DNA of 64,000 bases from Pseudomonas sp. PA15(2017) (lineage in GTDB: Bacteria > Pseudomonadota > Gammaproteobacteria > Pseudomonadales > Pseudomonadaceae). Below are positions 43,021-51,509 of this stretch, piece by piece. Within the stretch, counting starts at the first letter, position 1; each line of letters opens with the position of its first letter. The DNA lies in contig NZ_MSXV01000054.1 in assembly GCF_001945395.1 (NCBI RefSeq), forward strand, positions 18,375-82,374, read 5' to 3'. Below the pieces are notes generated by a model. That model searched no databases and was not told where the DNA came from. It saw nothing but the letters and a program-made list of their open reading frames with translations. Made by a program: the position numbers and the translations under genes.

Positions 43021-44262
43021 TCAGTCACGGCGCAGCTTGTGCCCGGCCGGGTTCGGCGCATCGCGGCAGAAGGTGCCGCTGCCCGCACGGTCGAGACGGA
43101 ACAGGGTATTGGTGACGTACTGGTCTTCGCGCAGGCCGAGCACTTCCACCACCTCGCTGATGCAGCGCCGACCATCGGGCAGGCGAGTCAGCTGGATCAC
43201 CACGTCCAGCGCCGCGCAGATGGTCTGCCGCAAGGTGCGTTCGCCCACCTTGGCGCCGGAGAAGCCAACCAGGGTTTCCAGGCGCAGCAGGGCATCCTGG
43301 GCGTTGTTGGCGTGTACCGTGCTCATCGAGCCGTCGTGGCCGGTGTTCATGGCGGTCAGCACGTCGAGCACCTCGGCGCCGCGGATCTCGCCCAGCACGA
43401 TGCGGTCCGGGCGCATGCGCAGGGCGTTGCGCACCAGTTCGCGGGCGGCGATCTGCCCGAAGCCCTCGGCATTGGGCGGCCGGGTTTCCAGGCGCACCAC
43501 GTGGTCGTGCAGCAGTTCCAGCTCGGCAGTGTCCTCGATGGTGACGATACGCTCGCGGGGGTCGATCATCTGGCTGAGCATGTTCAACAGCGTGGTCTTG
43601 CCGGTGCCGGTGCCGCCGCTGACCATGATGTTGCAGCGTCGCCTGACCATCAGCTCCAGGCAGCTGAGAATCGCCTGGTCCAGCGAATTGCTGGCCAGCA
43701 GGTCGGCGCTGCGCAGCATGTCCTTGCGGAACTTGCGCACCGAAATGCACGGGCCGTCCAGCGCCACCGGCGGAATGATGGCGTTGATGCGGCTGCCATC
43801 GGGCATGCGCGCGTCGACCATCGGCGAGGATTCGTCCAGGCGCCGGCCCACCGGCGCGAGAATGCGCTGGATGACCCGCAGCACGTGCTGGTCGTCGATG
43901 AAGCGCAGATCGCTGAGCTGCAGCACGCCGCCGCGCTCGACGAACACCCGATGCGGACCGTTGACCAGGATTTCGCTGACCGCTTCGTCCTTGAGGAGAA
44001 TCTCCAGCGGGCCGAAGCCGGTGAGTTCGTCGACCAGCTCCTCGGCCAGGCGATCCACCTCGTAACGGGAAATGGCGATCTGCCGGCGGCTGACGTATTC
44101 GCTGACCTGCTCAGCGACGAACATGGCCAGCGAGGTGCGCGTGCCCTCCAAGAGGTTTTCGCCCTTCTCTTCCAGCGCGTCGATCAGGTAACGGTGCAGC
44201 ACCGGTTTGAGATCGTGCACGCCGATGCGCGCACTGGTACCGCCAAATGGGCCTATGGGCAT
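43021..44262 (-). CDS. tadA: TadA, Flp pilus assembly ATPase
   Basis: A 413-residue secretion ATPase of the CpaF/TadA family that powers pilus extension (and perhaps retraction). Walker A is VSGGTGTGKTTLLNML, followed by the aspartate box RIVTIEDTAEL, and Walker B with the His box RPDRIVLGEIRGAEV... NTGHDGSMSTVHAN. The N-terminal domain includes LTGFGPLEILLKDEAVSEILVNGP. Start MPIGPFGGTSAR at 44262 shares a base with the tadZ stop (TGATG). It is cytosolic and docks to TadB/TadC. Confidence 0.96.
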   Translation of the reverse strand: MPIGPFGGTSARIGVHDLKPVLHRYLIDALEEKGENLLEGTRTSLAMFVAEQVSEYVSRRQIAISRYEVDRLAEELVDELTGFGPLEILLKDEAVSEILVNGPHRVFVERGGVLQLSDLRFIDDQHVLRVIQRILAPVGRRLDESSPMVDARMPDGSRINAIIPPVALDGPCISVRKFRKDMLRSADLLASNSLDQAILSCLELMVRRRCNIMVSGGTGTGKTTLLNMLSQMIDPRERIVTIEDTAELELLHDHVVRLETRPPNAEGFGQIAARELVRNALRMRPDRIVLGEIRGAEVLDVLTAMNTGHDGSMSTVHANNAQDALLRLETLVGFSGAKVGERTLRQTICAALDVVIQLTRLPDGRRCISEVVEVLGLREDQYVTNTLFRLDRAGSGTFCRDAPNPAGHKLRRD

Positions 44263-45428
44263 CAGCTGTTCCTCAACAAGCGGCGCCACCATTGCCCTGC
44301 CGCAGTGTGGCGGGGCTCGAACAGCCCGTTGGCCAGTGTCAGCAGGCCCTGGGTCAGGCCGTCACGGGGGGCGAACTCGAACAGCGGTACGCCCTGATTC
44401 TTGGCCTTGAGCCGGGTGACCGGGCTCAGCGGCAGACCGGCCTCGAGCGGTAGCACGAAGGTCTTGCTCAGCTCCGACAGGCCGGGCGCCACGGCCGGCT
44501 GGTAGCGGTCGACCAACAGCCGCGCATGGTCGAGCTTAATGCCCTTGCTGCGCCACAGGTTGAGCAGCGCCAGGTTGCGCCGGCAATTGGGTACGCTCTG
44601 GTCGACGCACCAGAACAGCCGTTGCGCATGGTTGATGAACGAGCGCAGGCCGTCGCAGTCCGGTTGCCCACACAGGTTCACCAGCACATGCTGGAAATGC
44701 TGACGCAGGCTGCCCAGCAGCAGGAACAGCTCGCCCAGGCTGAAGCGATCCAGGGCGTCGTCATCCGGGCCGTGGGGCAACACGCGCAAACCATCGGGGT
44801 GACGGGCGAAGGCGCTTTCGATCAGGTTGGAATCCAGGCGGCGGATATGCCGCAGCGCATCGCCGAAGCAGAACGACGACTCCATGCCGAACAGCTCCAG
44901 GCTTTCGCCACGGGGAACGCCCAGATCGACGTACAGCGTGCGCTGGCCGCGGGCCTGAATCTGCAAGGCCAGGTGCACGGCCAGCAGCGCGGCGTCGGCA
45001 TCGGGTTGCAGGCCGTAGAGCAGGGTCAGTTCGCCCTGCTCGCGGGACGGCGGCAGTTGCGGCAGGCGCTGGGTCAGGCGGCGCACCAGCCCCAGCACCT
45101 CGCTGCTGCGCGAGCCGTAGGCGATGAAGTCCCGCGCGCCAGCGCGCATGGCGTTGAGCACCAGCTGGTTGTCCAGGCCGTCACCCAGGGCCACCACCAC
45201 GACCATCGGGCGCATGTCGAGCAGCGCCTCGATCAGGGCGCATTGGCCGGTTTGCCCCTCACGGCTGAGGCCGACGAACACCAGGCAGCTGCCGGTCATG
45301 TCCATCAGGCCCAACACCTCGTCGAGGGTTTCGCCGACGTTGAGCACCTGGCCCTGACCGGCCAAGGCCGCCTGCAGCCACTCCAGGTCCTGCTTGCGAC
45401 GGGTCTGTGCGAGAAAGATCTGCTCCAT
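44262..45428 (-). CDS. tadZ: TadZ/CpaE-like pilus localisation protein
   Basis: A 388-residue protein with an N-terminal receiver-like domain (GLMDMTGSCLVFVGL, VVVVALGDGLDNQLVLNAMRAGARDF) and a C-terminal MinD/ParA-type domain. The expected Walker A (KGGxGKTT) is replaced by LQPDADAALLAVHLALQ, so nucleotide binding is doubtful; VDLGVPRGESLELFG is the Walker-B-like part. TadZ places the Tad machine at a cell pole. GGGAG 6 nt before ATG at 45428 supports that start. It is between rcpA and tadA in the operon. Confidence 0.92.
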   Translation of the reverse strand: MEQIFLAQTRRKQDLEWLQAALAGQGQVLNVGETLDEVLGLMDMTGSCLVFVGLSREGQTGQCALIEALLDMRPMVVVVALGDGLDNQLVLNAMRAGARDFIAYGSRSSEVLGLVRRLTQRLPQLPPSREQGELTLLYGLQPDADAALLAVHLALQIQARGQRTLYVDLGVPRGESLELFGMESSFCFGDALRHIRRLDSNLIESAFARHPDGLRVLPHGPDDDALDRFSLGELFLLLGSLRQHFQHVLVNLCGQPDCDGLRSFINHAQRLFWCVDQSVPNCRRNLALLNLWRSKGIKLDHARLLVDRYQPAVAPGLSELSKTFVLPLEAGLPLSPVTRLKAKNQGVPLFEFAPRDGLTQGLLTLANGLFEPRHTAAGQWWRRLLRNS

Positions 45429-45437
45429 GACCACTCC

Positions 45438-46676
45438 CTAGCGCGACAGGCCGTCAGCGCGATGAAAATCACCGTTTTCGAGAAACAGCTGGCGAAACAC
45501 ACCCGGGTCGTAATTGCGCAACTGCTCGCCCGGCAGGTCCGGCAGTTGCACGTTGGCTGCCAGGGGCTGCACCAGGTGCGGAGTGACCACCATCAACAGC
45601 TCGCGCTCCTCACGCTCGATGCGCGACGAACGAAAGAACGCACCCAGCACCGGCACGTCGCCGAGAAACGGCAACTTATCCACAGTCGAGATACTGTTGG
45701 TGGAGATCAGCCCGCTGATCACGAAGCTTTCGCCATCGGCCAGGGACACGCTGGTATCGCTGCGTCGTACATTGAGCGCTGGAACCTGGGTACCGGCGAT
45801 GGTGATGCCAGCGGTGAAATCGAGCTCGCTGACCTCGGGGGCCACCTTCAGGCTGATACGATTGCGCCCGACCACGGTGGGCGTGATGGTCAAGCGCACA
45901 CCGAACTCCTTGTACTCGATGGACAGCGAATCGCTGCCGCTACTGGGCACCGGGATCGGGAATTCGCCGCCGGCCAGGAAGCTCGCGCTCTGGCCGTTGA
46001 GCGCCACCAGGCTGGGCTGCGCCAGGGTGTAGGCGAAACCGCTGTTTTCCAGGGCGTCGAGGCCGAGCAGGAATTTGCTGCTGCCACCGCCCCAGAGGAT
46101 GTTGAAGCCGTCCCTGACCAGCGGGAACGGCGCCCCGGAACCCACGCCGCCGACACCGCCAACCGGCACCGTTGCCGGCCCGGTACCAGGCGCGCCGATC
46201 AGAAAGTTGTTGGAGCCGGTGCCGAAGATGCGCATGCCGACCTCGCGCAGCTTACTGCGTCGCACTTCGACGAAGCGGATATCGGTCTGTACCTGGCTCG
46301 GCACGGCTTCCTCATCGAAACGCACCAGCGGCTCGGCCATCGCCGCGGTGGCGGCGCCCTGCACAATTACCTGAGTTTGCCGTGGCTCGCGGTCGCAGGC
46401 AGTCCAGACCATCAGGCTGGTGATGCCGCCGCGCTTGCCGACCAGCAGAAAGCTGTCCTTGCTGTGGAGGCTGACATCCGCTACCTCCGAGTCACCGATC
46501 GCCAGCCGGGTGATGGCCACGGGGAAGCGCAGCTCGCGCTGCATGCCCTGGGTCACGTCCAGCACCGCCGGCACCGGCTCCAGCCCCGCACAGGAAGCGA
46601 ACGCCGCACCGGGCAGGGCGAGCATGAGCGTCACCAGGCTCGTCAGCAGACGGGAAATACGCAGGCCATCGTTCAT
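45438..46676 (-). CDS. rcpA: RcpA, Flp pilus outer-membrane secretin
   Basis: A 412-residue type II/III-like secretin. Signal peptide at residues 1-28 (LVTLMLALPGAAFASC), an N-terminal BON-like/pilus domain (LLVGKRGGITSLMVW), and the secretin domain from about residue 140 (AQPSLVALNGQSASFLAGGEFPIPV; GVRLTITPTVVGRNRISLKVAPEVSELD; DKLPFLGDVPVLGAFFRSS). It forms the outer-membrane channel for the pilus. The frame is open further upstream but the signal peptide fixes the start at 46676. It follows rcpC by 19 nt. Confidence 0.95.
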   Translation of the reverse strand: MNDGLRISRLLTSLVTLMLALPGAAFASCAGLEPVPAVLDVTQGMQRELRFPVAITRLAIGDSEVADVSLHSKDSFLLVGKRGGITSLMVWTACDREPRQTQVIVQGAATAAMAEPLVRFDEEAVPSQVQTDIRFVEVRRSKLREVGMRIFGTGSNNFLIGAPGTGPATVPVGGVGGVGSGAPFPLVRDGFNILWGGGSSKFLLGLDALENSGFAYTLAQPSLVALNGQSASFLAGGEFPIPVPSSGSDSLSIEYKEFGVRLTITPTVVGRNRISLKVAPEVSELDFTAGITIAGTQVPALNVRRSDTSVSLADGESFVISGLISTNSISTVDKLPFLGDVPVLGAFFRSSRIEREERELLMVVTPHLVQPLAANVQLPDLPGEQLRNYDPGVFRQLFLENGDFHRADGLSR

Positions 46677-46695
46677 CGCGTTGCATCCTTGCCGA

Positions 46696-47646
46696 TCAGG
46701 GAGTTTGCCGGGTGGCGTCATTGCCGCGATACACCGGTATGCCGGCTGGCGCCTGCCGGGCCGGCTCGGGTTGCGCCTGCGGCGCGGGCGCCGCGCCGCG
46801 CACGGCCAGTTGCTCGAACTGGAACAACTGCCGTTGTGCCTCGCCGACATCGGCGACTGGCTCTTTTCCAGCGTAGTAATCAGCCAGGCGTTTTTCATCC
46901 ACACTGCGAACCGCCAGACGCAGGCTGCCCACCTGGGTGGCGAGCATGAAACGCGTGAGCAGGGCCTCGGGAACGGCCAGCACGGCGGTCGATGGAGCGT
47001 TACGACGGCGCCGGCGCTCCTCGTCGGCATCGGTCGGCAGCTGGGCGGGCTCCCCTTGGTTGGTGATCCCCAGGGTGTCGCCGACGCTCAACAGGCGCAG
47101 CGCCGGAATCACCACCTGAGCGGTCTGCTCGGCATTGCCTTCGCCCTGGCGCAGATAGAGCAGCACATCGACGTAGTCGCCCGGGCTCAGGTGACCGCCG
47201 CCGCCGATCACTGCATCGACCGCCACGGCCAGGGCGCGCTCGTGGGGGCGAATCATTCGCGCCAGCGGGCCGGCCATGTCGAAGGCGGCCTGGTTCAGTA
47301 CCGTGCCGGCCGGCATGGGCTGCCATAGCGTGCGACCGATCAATTGCTCGGGGCTGGCGAAACTGCCCGGCGGCGCAATGCGCAGGCGCTCCACGGCAAG
47401 ATCGTCTCGGCTGATGGCCACCAGCGGCTGCACTGCCCTGGCCAGCACCACCACGTTGACGCGCTGCTGTTCATCGACCTGGGTTTGCAACTGATTACCG
47501 ACCGCTGCAGCTGGCGTCACCCCAGGCGCAGATGGCAAGGCTACCGGCTGTGCGCTCTGACGACCGAGGGTGACGCCCCAATAGCCGGTAATCACTGCAC
47601 CCACCAGCAGCACGCTGGCCAGCACCAGCGTTAATCGACTATTCAT
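46696..47646 (-). CDS. rcpC: RcpC/CpaB, Flp pilus assembly protein
   Basis: A 316-residue periplasmic-facing protein with one N-terminal membrane segment (LTLVLASVLLVGAVITGYWG), a SAF domain (VVVLARAVQPLVAISRDDLAVERL) and an RcpC/CpaB domain (RALAVAVDAVIGGGGHLSPGDYVDVLLYL). SAF domains may bind carbohydrate or peptidoglycan. It is the first gene of the minus-strand tad operon, and its promoter lies in the gap shared with flp. Confidence 0.94.
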   Translation of the reverse strand: MNSRLTLVLASVLLVGAVITGYWGVTLGRQSAQPVALPSAPGVTPAAAVGNQLQTQVDEQQRVNVVVLARAVQPLVAISRDDLAVERLRIAPPGSFASPEQLIGRTLWQPMPAGTVLNQAAFDMAGPLARMIRPHERALAVAVDAVIGGGGHLSPGDYVDVLLYLRQGEGNAEQTAQVVIPALRLLSVGDTLGITNQGEPAQLPTDADEERRRRRNAPSTAVLAVPEALLTRFMLATQVGSLRLAVRSVDEKRLADYYAGKEPVADVGEAQRQLFQFEQLAVRGAAPAPQAQPEPARQAPAGIPVYRGNDATRQTP

Positions 47647-48038
47647 GACAGCACGCTCCTTGTTGCCTTACGCCGGCAAGCACCCGGTACAACCCGCCAT
47701 GGATGGTGATCAATCAGAGACGACGTAGAAGTTCGCCTCATGTATCGGCACTTGGTTATTCTGGTTTAGAAACTTTTATTGTGAAACTTATAGCGGACTT
47801 CACCGTCAAGATAGAACATGCCGTTCGTCGCAATTGTCCTTCTACACCCTCCGCCATTAACTTGGCAGGCCGCCCGATAGTGCCTTAGTCCTTGAATTCA
47901 CTAGAAGTAATAGTTGTATTTAATACTTTGTATGTAATAACAAGGTAAATTTGCGGACAGCACTTCTCCCTTTCAAACTTTCCCTGCAAGTCCCTGACAC
48001 AGGCGTCCCTGCCTACCCTGGCTACAGAGGAAGTACCC
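47647..48038. promoter_or_regulatory. Divergent promoter region of rcpC-tad and flp
   Basis: A 392-bp gap with markedly lower GC than the flanks, expected to hold both promoters and any PprB sites. AACTTTTATTGTGAAAC (47771-47787) resembles AACTTTTGCGAAAC before pprB. A short plus-strand frame (47703-47888) lacks ribosome site and bias and is not considered a gene. Confidence 0.5.
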
Positions 48039-48257
48039 ATGTTCAAGCTCATCATCCTTCGCGAAAGAATTCGCGCCTTCTTTAAAAACGAAGAAGGCGC
48101 GTCGGCGATTGAGTATTCAATCATTGCGGCGTTGATTGCGGTGGTTATCGTTGGCGGCGCTACGACGGTCGGCACCGATATCAATAGCGTGTTCGGCTCG
48201 ATATCGGACGCCCTGCAAGGCGCCACTTCAGCGGGCGGCGCAGGAACTGGCGGCTAA
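48039..48257 (+). CDS. flp: Flp-type type IVb pilin
   Basis: A 72-residue prepilin, the major subunit of the Flp pilus. A 20-residue charged leader (ending FFKNEEG) is followed by ASAIEYSIIAALIAVVIV, with the Flp motif G-x4-E-Y: cleavage after Gly20 leaves Ala21 and puts Glu25 and Tyr26 at the Flp positions. FppA would cut here. The C-terminus is Gly/Ala/Thr-rich. It lies opposite to rcpC across the promoter region, as in P. aeruginosa, and 15 nt before a receiver protein gene. Confidence 0.96.
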   Translation: MFKLIILRERIRAFFKNEEGASAIEYSIIAALIAVVIVGGATTVGTDINSVFGSISDALQGATSAGGAGTGG

Positions 48258-48272
48258 TTATCAGGGGCGAAG

Positions 48273-48665
48273 ATGATGCGTGAGCACATCCTATTGGTAG
48301 ACGACGAGGCCGACGCGCTCGAAGAACTCGCCGAGTTGCTCGAGGGCGAAGGCTTCCAGTGTCATTGCGCCGACAACGTCGCATCCGCCATGGCCTGCCT
48401 GAGCAAATGGCCGAATATCGCGCTGCTGATCACCGACCTGCGCATGCCGGACGAAAGCGGCCTGCGCCTGATCCAGAACCTGCGCACCACGCCTCGTTAC
48501 GCCACGCTGCCGATCATCGTCATGTCCGGACATGCCGACATGAACGACGTGATCGGCCTGCTGCCCTTGCAGGTCGTGGATTTCCTACCCAAGCCCATCT
48601 ATCAGGAACGCCTGATCGAAGTGCTCAACCAGCGCTTTCCGGTCGCCAAGGTTGTCAACGCCTAG
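48273..48665 (+). CDS. Receiver-only response regulator next to flp
   Basis: A 130-residue stand-alone CheY-like domain: acidic pocket LLVDDEAD (Asp10, Asp11), phosphoacceptor Asp55 in LLITDLRMPD, Thr/Ser switch (IIVMSGH) and Lys in FLPKPI. There is no output domain. It follows flp by 15 nt and is probably co-transcribed with it, so it could signal to or from the Tad machinery or take phosphate from PprA. ATG at 48273 is chosen; another follows directly. Confidence 0.88.
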   Translation: MMREHILLVDDEADALEELAELLEGEGFQCHCADNVASAMACLSKWPNIALLITDLRMPDESGLRLIQNLRTTPRYATLPIIVMSGHADMNDVIGLLPLQVVDFLPKPIYQERLIEVLNQRFPVAKVVNA

Positions 48666-48782
48666 CAGCGCCTCTGCTGCCGTTCGACCTATCCCGTAGC
48701 GGCAATGCCCCATGCAGCGATGACATCGATGCCCGAGCAGCGGTAGAGTCGCCGGCTGAACCCCGGCCGCCACGGACACACG

Positions 48783-51497
48783 ATGCAGGACCACGACGCA
48801 CGGATCGCACGCCTGCTGGCCTTCTACCGCAGCGCTTACCTGGCCGACAGCCGCGACCTGAACCTCGACAATCTTTCCACGCTGCCAGCCGGTCGACTGG
48901 CCTGGCTCGAGGGTCGCGAAGAACTGGCCAGCGGTGCCCTGCCGCTGCTGGCCCTGGCGCCGGGTATCGGCGCCGAGCTGGAGCGTCAGCAGCGCCTTTA
49001 TCAGCGCGAACTGCAGCTGGTCTACGGCGTGCTGCCGGTATGCGGGCGGCTCGCTGGCGCTGAGGGGCCAGCCACGGCGTTCTGTGCGCCGCTGGTTTAC
49101 TACGAAGCCACCCTGAATAACGGCAGCGAAGGCGACGCCCACCTGCTGGCCATCGACCCGGGCCAGCCACTGGCGAACTGGCGCCTGCTGCGCCAATTGC
49201 TGATCGACGGCGACAACGCTTCGCTCGACGATCTGCCCCTGGCCGATGCGCCCATCGATGCCCATGTACTCGGCGACCTGCTGGGCTGGATCAGCCAGCG
49301 CACGCGAGTCGCCGACGTGCTCGCCGCCAGCGGTTTCCCGGCGCTGGAGGGCCAGGATGCGATGGCCAAAGCACAGCGCCGCCGTAGCCTGTCGCTGCGC
49401 GCTGCTGCCATCGTCGCTCTGGTGCCCCGCGGCAGCGGTAGCCGCGGCATCGTCCATGAGCTGCAGCAATTGCAGGAAGCCGGGGACTGGTCAGCGCCCT
49501 TGCACCAGTTGCTCGGCGAGTCCCAGCCGGTCCTGCGCCAAGGTGCCAGTGCCCCCCATGCGCTCCCGGCCCAACTCAGCAATGCCCAGAGCCAGGCGCT
49601 GGCCAACGCCGCACGCTACCCGCTGAGCCAGATCTCCGGGCCGCCCGGCACCGGCAAGAGCTATACCCTGGCGGCCCTGGCGCTGGATCGTTACCTGCAT
49701 GGTGAATCGGTGCTGCTGGTCAGCCGCAGCACCCAAGCCGTGCGGGTCATCGGTCAGAAGCTGCGTGAAGACTTCGGCTTGCGCGACGCGGTGCTGGAAA
49801 GCGACGGCGGCAGCCTGCAGCAAACCCTGCGCGATCGCCTGGCCAGCCTGTTGCAGGGCCAGCTGCCGAATGCGCCAGCCGAGACCGAGGTGAATCTGCA
49901 ACACGAGTTGCGCCAGCTGATCGATCAGGAACGTCGCCAGGCCAAGGCACTGGCCAGACGTGGTGAACAGGCGCTGCGCTGGAGCCGGCTGATCCTGCGG
50001 GCCGAACGCGGCACTCTGTGTTTCTGGCGCCGCCACCTGCTGCTGCACTGGGTCAGGCGCCGGGTGCGCGGCAGCGTGCGCCCCTGGGCGCTGCTCGATG
50101 AGCTGCGCGATTGCCAGCAGCGGCGTGAACGCCTCAGCCGTGACTACCTCAATACCCGTCGCGCCACGAGCCTGAGTGGCCTGCTGGCCGGCAACCGGCA
50201 GCTGTTCGTGCAGTATAACCAGGCGATTCGCGCGCGCCAGTCGCAACGGCAGCTGGCGCTGTTCGACGACATCGATCCACAGTTGCTGCTGACCGCTTTT
50301 CCGATCTGGGTGGTGACGCTGGACGAGCTGCATCGCCTGCTGCCACTCAAGGCCGGCCTGTTCGACGTGATGGTCATGGACGAGGCCACCCAATGCGATA
50401 TCGCCTCGGCCCTGTCGGCCTTCCAGCGCTGCCGCCGTGCGGTGATCACCGGTGACGCCCGGCAGCTGCGCCACCTGTCGTTCCTGTCGCGCAACCGCGA
50501 GATCCAATTGCTCCAGCGCAGCGGCCTGCCAGGCGAGGAGCGTGAGCGCTGGAGCTACCGCGACAACAGCGTGCTCGATCTGGTGGGCCTGCACCTGCCG
50601 GAGCAGAGCGCACTGACCTTTCTCGACGAGCACTTTCGCAGCCGCCCGGCGCTGATCCGCTTCAGCAACCAGCGCTTCTATGGCAACCGCCTGCGGGTGA
50701 TGAAGGAGCGCCCGGGCCTGGCCCACTGCGACAGCCTGCAGGTACAGCGGCTGGCAGGTGAACGGGCCGGCAATGGCGTCAACCAGGTGGAGCTCGAACG
50801 TGTGCTGCAGCTGATCGACGAACACATCGCCCGCTACGCCGACAGCCCGGTCAAGCCGAGCATCGGCGTGGTGTCGCCATTTCGCGATCAGGTCGAAGCC
50901 ATCCGCCAGCGCGTCGCCGGCCTCGACTTGCAGCGCCTGCGCGACTTTCGCGTGCTGGTGGATACGCCCTATGGCTTCCAGGGCGAGGAGCGCGACCTGA
51001 TGATCATCAGCTTCGCCCTCGACGCCCGTGCCAGTCAGGCCGCGGTGTACCTGAATCGTCCGGACATGTTCAACGTGGCGATCACCCGTGCCCGCGAACG
51101 CCAGGTGCTGCTGTTCAGTGGCGACGAGCGCCAGTTGCCAACCGACCACCTGCTGCGTCGCTACCTGGAAAGCGCCGCCGAACCGCCAGCGGCCAGTCAC
51201 CAGCAACCCGAGCAGGACGATTTCGAACGCGCCCTGTGCGCCGCGCTGGCGGCACACGGGGTGGTCACCTGGACGCGCTATCCACTGGCCGGCCTGCTGC
51301 TGGACGTGTTCTGCCAGCGTGGCGACAGATGCCTGGCCATCGACCTGATCGGTTTTCCCGGCGACGGCGAAGGGTTTCTCGAACTGGAGCGCTACCGCGT
51401 GCTGGCGCGCGCCGGCCTGGAGGTCGTGCCGCTGAGCTACGGCCTGTGGAGCCAGGCGCCGGCGCGCGCGCTGCAGGCCTTGCTGCAGCGGTTATAG
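48783..51497 (+). CDS. SF1 (UPF1/DNA2-like) helicase with C-terminal nuclease-like domain
   Basis: A 904-residue protein. Residues 1-260 form an unrecognised N-terminal domain. Then comes an SF1B-type helicase: LSNAQSQALANA and Walker A SGPPGTGKSYT (near 285-295), a basic insert of about 230 residues (FWRRHLLLHWVRRRVRGS), Walker B MVMDEATQCD (near 532), motif III VITGDARQLRHL, FLDEHFRSRPALI, and motifs V/VI TPYGFQGEERDLMIIS and FNVAITRARERQVLLFS. The last 90 residues (FERALCAALAAHG... LLLDVFCQRG... LAIDLIGF... ELERYRVLARAGLEVV) resemble DUF559/Vsr-type restriction-like folds, with Asp in place of the usual Glu. Function unknown; RNA or DNA repair or defence are possible. Confidence 0.86.
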   Translation: MQDHDARIARLLAFYRSAYLADSRDLNLDNLSTLPAGRLAWLEGREELASGALPLLALAPGIGAELERQQRLYQRELQLVYGVLPVCGRLAGAEGPATAFCAPLVYYEATLNNGSEGDAHLLAIDPGQPLANWRLLRQLLIDGDNASLDDLPLADAPIDAHVLGDLLGWISQRTRVADVLAASGFPALEGQDAMAKAQRRRSLSLRAAAIVALVPRGSGSRGIVHELQQLQEAGDWSAPLHQLLGESQPVLRQGASAPHALPAQLSNAQSQALANAARYPLSQISGPPGTGKSYTLAALALDRYLHGESVLLVSRSTQAVRVIGQKLREDFGLRDAVLESDGGSLQQTLRDRLASLLQGQLPNAPAETEVNLQHELRQLIDQERRQAKALARRGEQALRWSRLILRAERGTLCFWRRHLLLHWVRRRVRGSVRPWALLDELRDCQQRRERLSRDYLNTRRATSLSGLLAGNRQLFVQYNQAIRARQSQRQLALFDDIDPQLLLTAFPIWVVTLDELHRLLPLKAGLFDVMVMDEATQCDIASALSAFQRCRRAVITGDARQLRHLSFLSRNREIQLLQRSGLPGEERERWSYRDNSVLDLVGLHLPEQSALTFLDEHFRSRPALIRFSNQRFYGNRLRVMKERPGLAHCDSLQVQRLAGERAGNGVNQVELERVLQLIDEHIARYADSPVKPSIGVVSPFRDQVEAIRQRVAGLDLQRLRDFRVLVDTPYGFQGEERDLMIISFALDARASQAAVYLNRPDMFNVAITRARERQVLLFSGDERQLPTDHLLRRYLESAAEPPAASHQQPEQDDFERALCAALAAHGVVTWTRYPLAGLLLDVFCQRGDRCLAIDLIGFPGDGEGFLELERYRVLARAGLEVVPLSYGLWSQAPARALQALLQRL

Positions 51498-51509
51498 GCG
51501 CGGGCGCCC

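Noticed and set aside
44526..46949. Plus-strand frame of 807 codons opposite tadZ, rcpA and rcpC
   Set aside because: It crosses three real genes of the pilus operon and has shadow-type composition.
47703..47888. Small plus-strand frame in the flp/rcpC gap
   Set aside because: No ribosome site, no coding bias, and it fills the region expected to hold two promoters.
47885..48226. Minus-strand frame opposite flp
   Set aside because: Mirror of the Flp pilin gene without any family match.
49491..51257. Minus-strand frame of 588 codons opposite the helicase
   Set aside because: Antisense to conserved helicase motifs; Gln/His/Arg-rich shadow.
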